From contig NW_026570255.1 in assembly GCF_019649055.1 (NCBI RefSeq), positions 930,001 to 994,000 of the forward strand: a stretch of DNA of 64,000 nucleotides, read 5' to 3'. The first letter of the stretch is position 1. Each line of letters starts with the position of its first letter. The DNA comes from Paramacrobiotus metropolitanus (taxonomy: Eukaryota; Tardigrada; Eutardigrada; Parachela; Macrobiotidae). The notes under the pieces are model-generated. The model was not told the DNA's origin, did not search any database, and saw only the letters and a program-made list of their open reading frames with translations. Shown one piece after another: positions 49,467 to 60,280 of the stretch. A program made the translations under genes and the position numbers.

Positions 49467-51935
49467 TTATGTAGATCGCTTTGATGAGCTTGGATCCGGT
49501 GTTGGAGGTCTTTTCCTTTGTGTTGTGTTTTCCGGGCATTCGAGCTCGTCGTCTATGAAACCCACAGAGATTGCCCATGTGAGAAGTGTTTGTGCTTGAC
49601 CAGTCAATGAAATACGGAAAAAGGTTTTTTTCCACTGGGTTTGGAGAGTTTTGTACTTGTCGTTGTATACAATACCGCTGAAGTAGACAGGTTTCGACAT
49701 GTAATCATGATCAAAGTATTCGGCCTAAACAAAAGTAAATATGGTACTAAATACAAAATTAAATAAGTAACTAAGTATGAAACTTACTAAATGGCCCCAC
49801 AAGGTGATTGGTGTGGAGCATTCTTGATCACGAATCGTGATATTTCTCATGAACTTTGTTCGTCCGCTAAAAATTTTTTCCTGCTTTTCCTGAATTTTTT
49901 CGACAATTCCGATGTAGTCTGTTCCGAAGAAAATGTATTTTTGAAGATAAAAATGCATAGCACAAGGATGAATATGAAGTTTTATTTTTGTAGGGGTACT
50001 GTCATTATCAAAACTTCGTAGGGAAAATTTGGAAACTGTACGTGCACAAGTAAACTATTTATAGAAATTATGGAATTTCGCGGACTGCGCGGCCAACAGT
50101 TCGAAATTATTATTATTTTTCAAAGAACAGTACAACCTGCTGCGTAGCAGTTACCGAGTATATGGTGAAGCGTGATTTAGAAATACTTGTATAGAAGAAT
50201 AGAAAATACTATATAGAAGTATGCAATTAGTAAAGGTTTCATACACATGCTAGTGCCGATCGGTACAGAGTGTACTGTATGCAGTGCCTTGCCGCTTGCC
50301 AGGATTGACCATAAGAGTTTTAGTTCTGTTTATGAATTCTGGCATTGTGATTACTATTAAGCGGTACCTTTAAAAATTCAATTTAAATCGTACTTTTTAA
50401 AATGGAAATTGCGGTAAAGTACGGTTTATGTGTCGTGACATTTAATAACGGCATTGACATTTAGTTATGTTTATCGATTATCGGTTTATGCATCTTTCCT
50501 TTAATAACGGCACTAAATAATTTTTGCGGGTTGCATTTTTTCGCACATGGATCGGGAGTTGCGCTTATTATGGGGAGTGCGCTTATTGCCGGAGGTGCTA
50601 CAAATTTGATCATTACGGTATATGAATACTGATGCATAACAAAGACATGTGTTACTTACTTTTGGACAAGGATTTGAATGCTTCAGTTGACGAATCAGCT
50701 AACTTGGATAGCGCAGATTTGGGTACTGATATTTCTGTACATCGTTCGATAACAGTCTTCTCGGTAATATAGAGGTTCGCATCTTCCGTCGAGTCAAAGC
50801 GGAAACTGTCATTTATGCGCTTTAGGTCGTACTTGGTGAAGACGTATGTCTGAAATTATTCGAGAATTGTTTTTCAAAAAAATGGTGTAAGAATATTGGT
50901 GTATAATGTAATGTTGTAAGAGTGAGGTACTTGTCCGATTTTCATTTGGTCGAATTTGTTGACTTGGTTGCCGAATGCGGTTACAATAATACTTCCTGTA
51001 TTATCCGCAAACATACACGAGCGAGACATTCCGAAGCTGCTGGTAGCATGGGGAGGCATTTTGAACACAACCGTCAGTTTAGTTGGGCTGTAACGGTAAT
51101 CGATTAGTATGTAAATTATGTAAAGTATGTACAGCTGTGTTTAAGTCTTAGATAGATTAATTTATTAGAGCGGAAATTAGGTATAGTAGGTTAAAATCAG
51201 TATAGGTATGCGTTTGATAATTATCTAAGGCTTATAAGCGTACGTTGGATGTTCGGAGACTGCGGTTGTAGTTGAATCATTAAAATAGGATCCGGCCGCT
51301 TTTGCCGTTAAAACCGTAGTTTTGGGTGGAATTTTCAGGTCTTTAATGAGCCTTTTAGGTTCGTCCGACTCCAGGATTTCAAAAGCAGTAATTGTTAATC
51401 GATAACTGCAATATTACTAAGGTGTAGTAGCGTGTTAACAAAGGTAGAAGAATTAAAGTAGCAATTAGTAATACTACTGACGGAACTCACTCATTTTGGG
51501 TTCCAAACGACATGGAATTTGTCACCTTCATGTAGGTCAGTTCGATACGTGAAGATTCCGATAAGACATCCTTTTTGATCTTCACATCTATAGAAGGTTT
51601 TTGTAAATTGCTGATGCTGTACACGGGAATTTACACGGGCTTTGGCGATGTAAACGCCTAACTACGTGCAGGGAGCGAAAGGTTGTCGTGCATAGCATTC
51701 GTGTGGACTCAAAAAGGTGACTTGTACATGTAGTTATTGCTGCAATGCACGCGGATATAATGATGAGTGTAATGGTGTTCTTACTGGATAATTGAGTGTG
51801 TCCATCGTTGATTGTGAGATGAGTCCAATTTCCTTTTGTAGTTGTGGTGACAATTTGGAAGACGGTGTTCGCGGGTGGTGGTGTCCCTTTCTCACAAATT
51901 TGTCGAATGATTCCGGGTGTTAATTGTTTTGACAT
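49467..51935 (-). CDS. Helitron-encoded RPA70-like ssDNA-binding protein
   Basis: Relative of replication protein A large subunit, expected to coat single-stranded DNA during rolling-circle transposition. Seven exons join in phase: 51935-51785, 51587-51491, 51405-51244, 51087-50931, 50849-50660, 49918-49788 and 49724-49467, giving 381 residues. Residues 1-110 match RPA70N (MSKQLTPGIIRQICEKG.., DGHTQLSS, LTITAFEIL). About 137-240 is a DBD-A-type OB fold (GSIIVTAFGNQVNKF, TKYDLKRIND). About 252-345 is a DBD-B-type OB fold (GRTKFMRNITIRD, TPITLWGHL). The C-terminal tail is basic and Pro/Ser-rich. The zinc-binding DBD-C of cellular RPA70 is absent. It lies about 450 bases downstream of the Rep/Helicase stop on the same strand and inside the element's ends. 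A full RPA70N domain in a transposon copy is uncommon as far as I know. Confidence 0.82.
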
Positions 51936-52386
51936 TTTGAGGTGTTGTTGCGAAACTGCAAAGAAAACTGTTGATTTTAATCTGTAATAAAAACCGTTGA
52001 TTTTGGAAAAAAATGGATCAAACAGGAATGAACAGCAAGAGAAATTGTTGTTTTTAATTTGTTAATGGGACAGGATTGAAATTTAACGATGTTAATTGAC
52101 TTGTTGTTTTCTGTGACATAGCAACTATTATTTGTGCTGAGGGCAAAATGATCAATACACTATTATACTAGTACGGGTAAAGTACTGGTACGAGTATAAC
52201 ATTAATTCTGGTATTTTACCACTAATGACAATTAGCGCTACTAAATAATTCTGCTGTGACCTTTTATTATATTAAGGTTTCATTGTTATTAGCATTAGCG
52301 TATGCCCGGTAAATAAGACATACTCGGTATTGTTCGGCAAGAGAGTGCGCAACATTTCCAGTACCTTGTTAGATCACGAGGTTTCG

Positions 52387-55300
52387 TTATCGGGTGCGTT
52401 GGGTTTTCTTTGTGCAAATTGGGAACGGTAATAGAGTGTTGCTTTGAAAACATGAGATTAAGTGTTTTCGCATAAGGGCTTTATCCAAAGTTAAGTGAAC
52501 AGGATTCTGGTCAAACAGTATTGCCGTTGCAAATGCTACTGAGTATAGACCACAGTCGACGCCGTTCTCTTGTCGTTGGACGGATTGGTACTGTAGTAAT
52601 ATTTTATCCGTGGTATGTTTCTGTAGTTGCTTTTTTAGCTGCTGGACAATATCGGAATTCGGATTTTGGTCGTCAAGAGAGTCGTACACTTTGAACACGT
52701 CACCGGTTCGCAAGATTGTCTGGTAATGATTTCCGTTTGTAAAGATAATCTGAACTGCTTTATTACCGTGAGCAATGTTGCTTTGAAAATCTGGACTTTG
52801 GAAATTCGCGACGTAATCGAGTCCGGAGAAAATTTCGGTGCCGATGTTTGATCGTTGGTGATTTCGCTTTTGTAGAAGAAAAATTGCAGCGTCGATTGCA
52901 CTTATAGATAGTGCGCCTTGGTTTACGATTTCGTTGTAATCTGTAATTGACAGTTGTAATTGTTTATTCCAGTAGTTGTTGTTTGTGAATAAGTTAGCAG
53001 GCGGTAATGGCACATTCATCGGTTGCTCGGTAGTTCTAAGCGATGTAGGGCCATCATGGTCGTGGCTAGTTCCACTTCCGGTATTGAAGGTTCGTATAGT
53101 TGCGTTTTGGTTGTCGGTATCTTTTTTTCGCTTGCTCTGGTTAGATTTTATTCGTGGCAAAAAGTCGGTCTCGGATGCTGATTCGGTAGTCGCGAACATA
53201 TCTGATTGCTCAATTGATATTAGAAGGTCCAAAACCCACTGATCTATGAATATGGATTCTTCAGCAAGTCCGATAATGAATAAATTTTTAAGGCACCTGA
53301 CACGTGAAACTGCAGTGTAGAACTGACCAGTCTCGAAACACGGTTTGCGTATATCAATGATAACTTTATCCAAAGTTTGCCCTTGAATTTTGTGAATTGT
53401 CAAAGCATACGCTAATTGTAGAGGAAATTGCTCCCTGTATCCGATTATTTTGCCAAATATTTTGTAGGTATTTTTGAAGCGTGGTATGCAAAGTGTTTGG
53501 CCGGTTTGTAGCGATTTGACGGTTATGATTCTGCTGTTGTAGTCGGTAACTTGAGCAATTGTGCCGTTGTGCCATCCAGAAGTAACATCAATATTGCGTA
53601 ATAGCATGACCTTTGCTCCACGCTTTATTTTTAACAGATCCGGAAAGCGATCGCTGCACCATTTTTTAACTCGGGTTTTATCAACTTCACTCATGGGCTC
53701 TTTATTGAGTCCATAATCTTTTGCTTCGTAATTCATTTGATCTGATGGGAGAGTGGTCAGATAGCGATCGCACCATTCAATGGCCGTTTCAATGTGTGGG
53801 CATATTATTGGTACATAGTTATCGGGATCAATGATGATTTCACCGGCTGTTATTGTCCTTTCCTCCAACGACTTCTTCACGCACTCAGAGTAGCTGCCGT
53901 ATCGGAGGTGCTTCAGAACTTTTTTAAATTCCGAATCGCTTTGTCTGTGGACTGTTGACAAAGTCGTTACTTTAAATTTTGACCAATGTTTCCCTAAAAA
54001 AATTGAATGGTTTTGTCGGTCCAATGATACCGGGGGAAGTTGGGCAGGGTCACCAAGTAGGATTATAGACACGCCTCCAAAAGCTTTAAAACACTGGTTC
54101 CTCTTGTTGACCTTTTGTAATAAGCTGCTTAGTGATGTAAGGACTTCTTGAGTGACCATACTCATTTCGTCAATAATGATGACGTCTACTAGATGCGCTC
54201 TCCAATATTCTATTGTGTCTCTTTCAGTTTTATGCTTGTTATCGATTCCGATACCAAAGTATGAGTGAATTGTAGTGCCGCCAGTTATATTCGCAGCTGT
54301 GCCGGTTGGCGCAACGATGCAAACATTAACGTTGTTTGCAGATAATTGGTGATGTACGTATTTTACGATGACACTTTTTCCAGTTCCCGCGCAGCCAATA
54401 ATGGATAACAGCGTTTGTGTCCCAGCCGTAATACTGGAAATTAAGTCGGTTGCGATATCTAATTGCTTTCCCGTTGGCTCTATTGGGTGTTTTGCCGGTT
54501 TGGGGAAATATTTTTCATCGTTAATTTCTTCCCTTTCGGTTGTGGATGCAAACGAGCTTTCTGTATACATTTGTTCGATGTTTAATAACGCATCTTCGGT
54601 AGCTTCGGTAAAATCTGCAAACGTCTTTAGGCAAAGGTCAGCAAGCTCCCGTATTTTTGCGATTGATAGTCCTTTGCTTACTGCTCTGCCAAATGTGTCT
54701 TGGACAATGGATTCATCTATAAGATTTCTTATAATGCATTCCTCAAGGAACGTATTACTTGAATTATCCGGTGAAAAATAGGGTTCGTTTCGGAAAATCG
54801 GGATTTTCGACAGAAATAGTTGACGATAGAAAGTGTCGGTGTCAGTTGAATCTGGCAGTACAAATCGGAAACGTGTCACAGCGGGAACTCTCCGTTTCGT
54901 CACCTTAGTTTCTCCAGTACTGCCAATAAGTTCTCCAGAACGAATATTTTGAAGTATATTGATTGCAGGTGGACTTGTTGCATTCCAGTATCGGTTTGTT
55001 TTGTAAGATTTTAAAGTGGGCAGTTCTTCGTCTTCTGGTGGTTCATTTTGTTCTTCTTCCTGTGTTGCTGTTGTTCTGACGAGGAAGTATTGGAAAAATT
55101 CGGTGTAGGTGAGATCTCTGAGGCGTTCGTTTCGTTTCAAGTATTTTTCGAACTTTGTGTCGTAATAATCAGCATCAGTCGGTTTTTGTTGTCGATTGAA
55201 TCCTTTTCGTAGTGTTTTATACGTTGCCTCAATTTCGTCGGTTAAGTAGACGCACTGAAGAGATGATCCGTGCAAATCTTTGCTCAATAATCGTTGTGAT

Positions 55301-58182
55301 GCTTCGAGAATACCGGTAATCTTCGTGGACAAATGTTTTTGGACGGCATTTTGAAACGTTGTTCGAATTCTTAATTTGGGCTCTGATTTCGCAACATACT
55401 TCGCTAGATAAAGTTGCCATCCGTTGGAAGTTATTTTTTGCACATTTATGTGACCCTGCCAGAATAACAAAAGGTTCGGGTTGTATGGGACTATTCTTTC
55501 ATCCTGCGTTGAGAATCTTGGGTACTCGTATCGAACTTTAGTTTCGTCCAGCTTACATTCTGGGTTAGGTGTATGAAACGGGAATCCGTATTTACATTTG
55601 CTCAGCCTTTGTCCAGCAACTCCTTGGAAGCAGCGTTCAGGAGTACAGCGTTCGTGTATTTGAAACTTGAGAAGTAGCTGACGTATGTACTGAGAAAGAG
55701 CATCGTTTTCTTGTGGAAAATGCGCGTGTATTAAATTAGCTGTAGTATCCGATTCCAGCCATATGACAAGGTGGGTATGGATCGCACCTCTCTTTTGGTA
55801 CTCGTGTCTATACCAGTAACCTTTAATTGTTCCGAATGGGCTTTCGCTGCCTAGTAGGAATCTTTGCTTAAATGCGAGCCATCGTTGATGATATGCTAGA
55901 GTAACTTCAACTGGGTTATTAACAGCAACGCTTGTTGGTGTTCGTTTGATTTCGTTATATGTCTTTGCATTCGTTCCTGGTTTGTTCTCACATGAAAACT
56001 GTATTTCAGGCCACGAATCGTTTTGAGTCAGTGTGACAAAAATATGAGGTTGTCCAAGGTAGTCGGCATTTGAAATGGCAAAAATGTCGGCAGTGCAGCT
56101 AGCCCAGTAACTTGCGGATCCAATTAGTCTAGGCGGTAATTCTCTTCCATAGGGTGTATGGCTGTCGTACTCAGTATTTTCATTTTCTGGTCCATTTACC
56201 ATTTTTTTCCGGTTATTAATAAAAAATTTGTTGCACGTGAACAAATGGTTTTTTGTTTTCCGGTCCAGCTGTACAAAAATAAACATCTTGCATTTTCGGA
56301 AATTAGGACTGCGATGTAGCAACTTATTTCGGTGCCAAGTAGCCATTTTTCCATTATCTTTGTGGTATCCTCCTCTACCAAAAGGAAATAGAACGGGGAA
56401 GCACTTGCAGTCGAATTCATTGTCCGATAACTTTAAAGTAATCGATTTTGTGAATTCTGTCGTATCACTGGGGTCACGGAGAAAGCATCGGCCTACAGTA
56501 TCGGCATTTATATTTTCAAGCATTTCGTCGTTGTCGATGTACTCTGGTTCAATAAGAGCTTCCGTTTCTTCACCCAGATCATTTTCTCTAAGAAGAAATT
56601 TTCCATTTACCGTCTGAGGAGTTGCACTAATCCAAGGCCAAAGCGTTTCGGCCAGACACGCAAATCTTTCGTAGAAGGGATTATTATGTCGCAACCATTG
56701 TATTGCTGCAATAACTGAACTTGGTAAATGATGGGTCACTTCCGTGTCTGCTTGTACGATCGCTCCCAGCAGGCCTTTGTAATGTTCATCTGGATTTTTC
56801 CAGTACTGCAGGTCACCCTAAATGTGGTTTTGAACCACTGTTCATATATTATCGTTTTCCTTTTTAAAATTGTAACAGCAGCAATAGCAAATTTGGAAGA
56901 CTCTCTCTAAAAGATCATGGTAGATGTAACAGGTATAATAACCTAAGAAATGTAAGAAACCAAAGAAATCAAAGAAACCAAAGAATCCTAAGAAATCTAA
57001 GAACCTAAAAACCTTAGAAACCTAAGAAAACCAAAGAAACATCTACGAAACCTTAAAAAATCTAAAACTGAGAAAAAACGAAAGAAAACTAAGAAATGTA
57101 AGAAGTGAAAAAAATGTAAGAATTAAAATAAAAGAAAATTTGAAGAAACTTTGAATTTTAAGAAATTTAAGATGTGTACGTAATCTAAGAAAGATCTGAT
57201 CAAGAAAACAGTGTTATAATAAAAGTAAATTAACAGGGTGCCTTTATCGTTGTTTATCAGTTTTAATAATTATTTAGAATATTACTGTACTTACCTGAAA
57301 ATGTTGGTATTGTGCTCGGATTGGATCTGTTGCTTTGTAAACGCAAGAATAAATTCTTCCTAATGATAAGAGTTGGTGACTTGCTGGATTATTAACGATT
57401 TCCAGGACTTTAGGAAGTGTTACGTTTTCAGTTATGGGATCTCCATGTGGGCTGCTTTTTTGGAACGCATTAAGAGTGCTTAGACATTGGCCACAGATTT
57501 TGAATTTGGATTCTGGAGCGTTAATTTCTTCAGGGAATAAGCGATGTAGCATATACTTGCTTTTGTCTTCATCTTTTGACTGATGAATACGATCGCCTTC
57601 TACAAAATTAGATCCGCAAATTCCGCAAGTGTCTTTAAAGACATTAATCGAACAGTTCCTGAATCCATGGAACAGGCATTCCAGAAGATGTTTTTGTGAT
57701 ACCATAATAAGTTTCCATGATTCGTTTAAGATTTGTTGGTAATCGGGTAGAATTTCGTTGCAAATATGATTAAAGAAAGAAGTATATCTCCATGGTTCTC
57801 GAATCCATTTTCGTAGTTCTTTTTCGAAATCTGAGAAACGCTTTTGAATTCGGAATTTTTTCGTAAACATTTTGCGTAATGACTGTTGTTCGGCTGTTTC
57901 GAGTTCTGTAGGCTTTATTTCGTTGACCTTTTGAGTAAATCGATTTGTGGTCCGTTTGTACATAGCTTGCAGCGTTGATCTTTTTCTTAACTGATTTTGT
58001 GATGATGTTCTTTTTCTTGTTTTTCCGAGGACTTCATTTGAGCTTGATGGTCTGGCTTCGATTTCCTTCGAAACGGGATTCCTTACTTCATGTTTTTGCT
58101 TTGCACGTCTTGCTTTTCGTCGTTTTTCACTGCATATCCGTGCACTTCGTGTCTTTTTGCTCAGATTAGATTTTTTCCTCAT
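52387..58182 (-). CDS. Helitron Rep/Helicase with Ulp1-like protease
   Basis: Two exons, 58182-57295 and 56817-52387, join in phase 0 across a 477-bp intron with good sites (CAG|GTAAGT, TTTAG|G), giving 1772 residues. In order: a very basic N-terminus; a zinc-type region with CGIC (about 190-196) and CGQC; a Helitron-like N domain; a HUH-type Rep nuclease (GAIHTHLVIW near 643; two tyrosines in LYLAKYVAK near 767); a PIF1-family SF1 helicase (GCAGTGKS near 1104, DEMSMV, GDPAQLPPV, HKIQGQTLDK, AVSRV); and a C-terminal Ulp1/C48-like cysteine protease with His (NHYQTI), Asp (VYDSL) and Cys (GVDCGLY near 1717). The 3' stop is at 52387. All key residues are present. Rep nicks and transfers the strand and the helicase unwinds it; the protease role is unproven. 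Confidence 0.9.
56930..57200 (+). repeat. CTAAGAAA-type array in the Rep intron
   Basis: Degenerate array of CCTAAGAAA/CCAAAGAAA/TCTAAGAAA words filling most of the only intron of the Rep/Helicase gene. It is the same word family as at 14985-15165 and 58440-58580. Confidence 0.8.
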
Positions 58183-58439
58183 TTGAAGGTTAAAATATAA
58201 TTACCATTTTGAAAGCAATAACACTAATGATATTTCAGAATACTGACTGTGCAGATGTGTAGATGAAGAGTTAGTTTTGGTCGATGGTGTGTTAGTCTAG
58301 CGATTTGAATTAGTACTTCTAACGCATCATTAGAATAATATTATACCTTACATAATTATGTAATTATAATCGAACTATATTTCGTTGCTGTTTTTTAACG
58401 TATTGCGAGAAATACTCTAAATTTATTAGGCGAATTTTA

Positions 58440-58789
58440 GAACGAAAGAAGGAAACTTAAGAAAACCTAAGAAACCTAAGAACCCTAAGAAGACCATATA
58501 TATAAACAACACTCGAATCCTAAGAAATCTAAACAGTCGAAACACTCGAAACCTAACCGTAAGAAATCTAAGAAAACTTTGCTCATGTATGTCTATGGAG
58601 GCCCATAGCAACAAGCCGTTTTTTGGGGGTTGCCTTGCCCTCTTGAGGCGCACATTATTCGCAGTGTCCCTATGTCACTCGCGACGTTACGACGATTCCG
58701 GCGCACTTTACCGCGTTAAAATCGGACCATCTGTTCGCCCGATCATCGTGGTCGTCTGCTTAGCATGTATAAGAGGTTACGGATGTAGA
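58440..58789 (-). other. Helitron 5' terminal region
   Basis: A CTAAGAAA array (58440-58580) is followed by about 200 bp (GCTCATGTATGTCTATGGAG.. to GATGTAGA) closely similar to 15310-15525 and to about 15870-16055. It marks the 5' end recognised in rolling-circle transposition and joins the short elements to this autonomous one. Confidence 0.7.
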
Positions 58790-58792
58790 TAA

Positions 58793-60280
58793 CAAGCTGA
58801 GCACGGATGAATATTGGCTTACGACTGGGTAAATGAATCAGTTTAAAATTCATAGGTTGCAGTGTATTCGAGGAAGCAATAGCAGTTAGTATTTTGTTTG
58901 AAGCAGTTTCGTGCACAGCGGCTAATAGTCTCCTCAGAAGCTTGCAAATGAACTGAAGACGAGCTTGATCATTTGTTTGGTCCGATTTTGGACCATGAGA
59001 AACGCAGAGGCGAAGCCAAAGCTGTTTCTTGTTTGAGTACAGTATAATTGTGACCGTGGTAACAGACCAGCCCATGTGAGACCTATGGCATCCATGGTAA
59101 CAAGCTTTTGAGTGACCACTGGGATTGCGGTTCTGAATTCAACAAACAACGACTGGTCTTAGATCACCCGCCAGACTGGGAGGTTTTCAAAACATTTTGA
59201 AGCAGGAAGATCGGATGAGCAGAAGCGGAGATTACCGCGGTCTAACATGAGAGGCCAAAGACCTGCTAGAGATGTTTAGTATTCATATAACAAGCTGAGC
59301 ACGGATGAATATTGGCTTACGACTGGGTAAATGAATCAGTTTAAAATTCATAGGTTGCAGTGTATTCGAGGAAGCAATAGCAGTTAGTATTTTGTTTGAA
59401 GCAGTTTCGTGCACAGCGGCTAATAGACTCCTAAGAAGCTTGCAAATGAACTGAAGACGAGCTTGATCATTTGTTTGGTCCAATTTTGGACCACGAGAAA
59501 CGCAGAGGCGAAGCCAAAGCTGTTTCTTGTTTGAGTATACTTGTGACCGTGGTAACAGACCAGCCCATGTTAGACCTATGGCATCCATGGTAACAAGCTT
59601 TTGAGTGACCACTGGGATTGCGGTTCTGAATTCAACAAACAACGACTGGTCTTAGATCACCCGCCAGACTGGGAGGTTTTCAAAACATTTTGAAGCAGGA
59701 AGATCGGATGAGCAGAAGCGGAGATTACCGCGGTCTAACATGAGAGCCCAAAGACCTGCTAGAGATGTTTAGTATTCATATAACAAGCTGAGCACGGATG
59801 AATATTGGCTTACGACTGGGTAAATGAATAAGTTTAAAATTCATAGGTTGCAGTGTATTCGAGGAAGCAATAGCAGTTAGTATTTTGTTTGAAGCAGTTT
59901 CGTGCACAGCGGCTAATAGTCTCCTCAGAAGCTTGCAAATGAGCTGAAGACGAGCTTGATCATTTGTTTGGTCCGATTTTGGACCATGAGAAACGCAGAG
60001 GCGAAGCCAAAGCTGTTTCTTGTTTGAGTACAGTATAATTGTGACCGTGGTAACAGACCAGCCCATGTTAGACCTATGGCATCCATGGTAACAAGCTTTT
60101 GAGTGACCACTAGGATTGCGGTTCTGAATTCAACAAACAACGACTGGTCTTAGATCACCCGCCAGACTGGGAGGTTTTCAAAACATTTTGAAGCAGGAAG
60201 ATCGGATGAGCAGAAGCGGAGATTACCGCGGTCTAACATGAGAGGCCAAAGACCCGCTAGAGATGTTTAGTATTCATATA
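58793..60280 (+). repeat. Repeat U, three tandem copies
   Basis: Units 58793-59290, 59291-59783 and 59784-60280 (about 495 bp each) are nearly identical. Each begins CAAGCTGAGCACGGATGAAT and ends AGTATTCATATAA. They are joined head to tail with no extra bases. The array starts three bases beyond the Helitron 5' end. Open frames inside them are repeated identically but have no recognised domain, so they are probably not genes. Confidence 0.85.

Larger units (their letters stand above)
49076..58789 (-). mobile_element. Autonomous Helitron, 9.7 kb
   Basis: Rolling-circle DNA transposon read on the minus strand. Its 5' end is A|TCTACATCCGTAACC (at 58789). Its 3' end is GTACGGATGTAGATCCCGTAAACTGG|T (at 49076), with a 5-bp stem TACGG/CCGTA six bases from the end. 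TC start, CTRR end, 3' hairpin and insertion between A and T are the classical Helitron signature. It carries two genes on the same strand: Rep/Helicase (58182-52387) and an RPA70-like protein (51935-49467). A CTAAGAAA array lies at 58440-58580. The first 13 bases are an inverted repeat of the 3' subterminal hairpin arm. No stop or frameshift is seen in either gene, so the copy may be recent and even active. Confidence 0.85.

Noticed and set aside
58743-60140. Minus-strand frames of 71-119 codons
   Set aside because: They recur only because the U repeat is in tandem; they differ by frame-breaking changes and show no domain.
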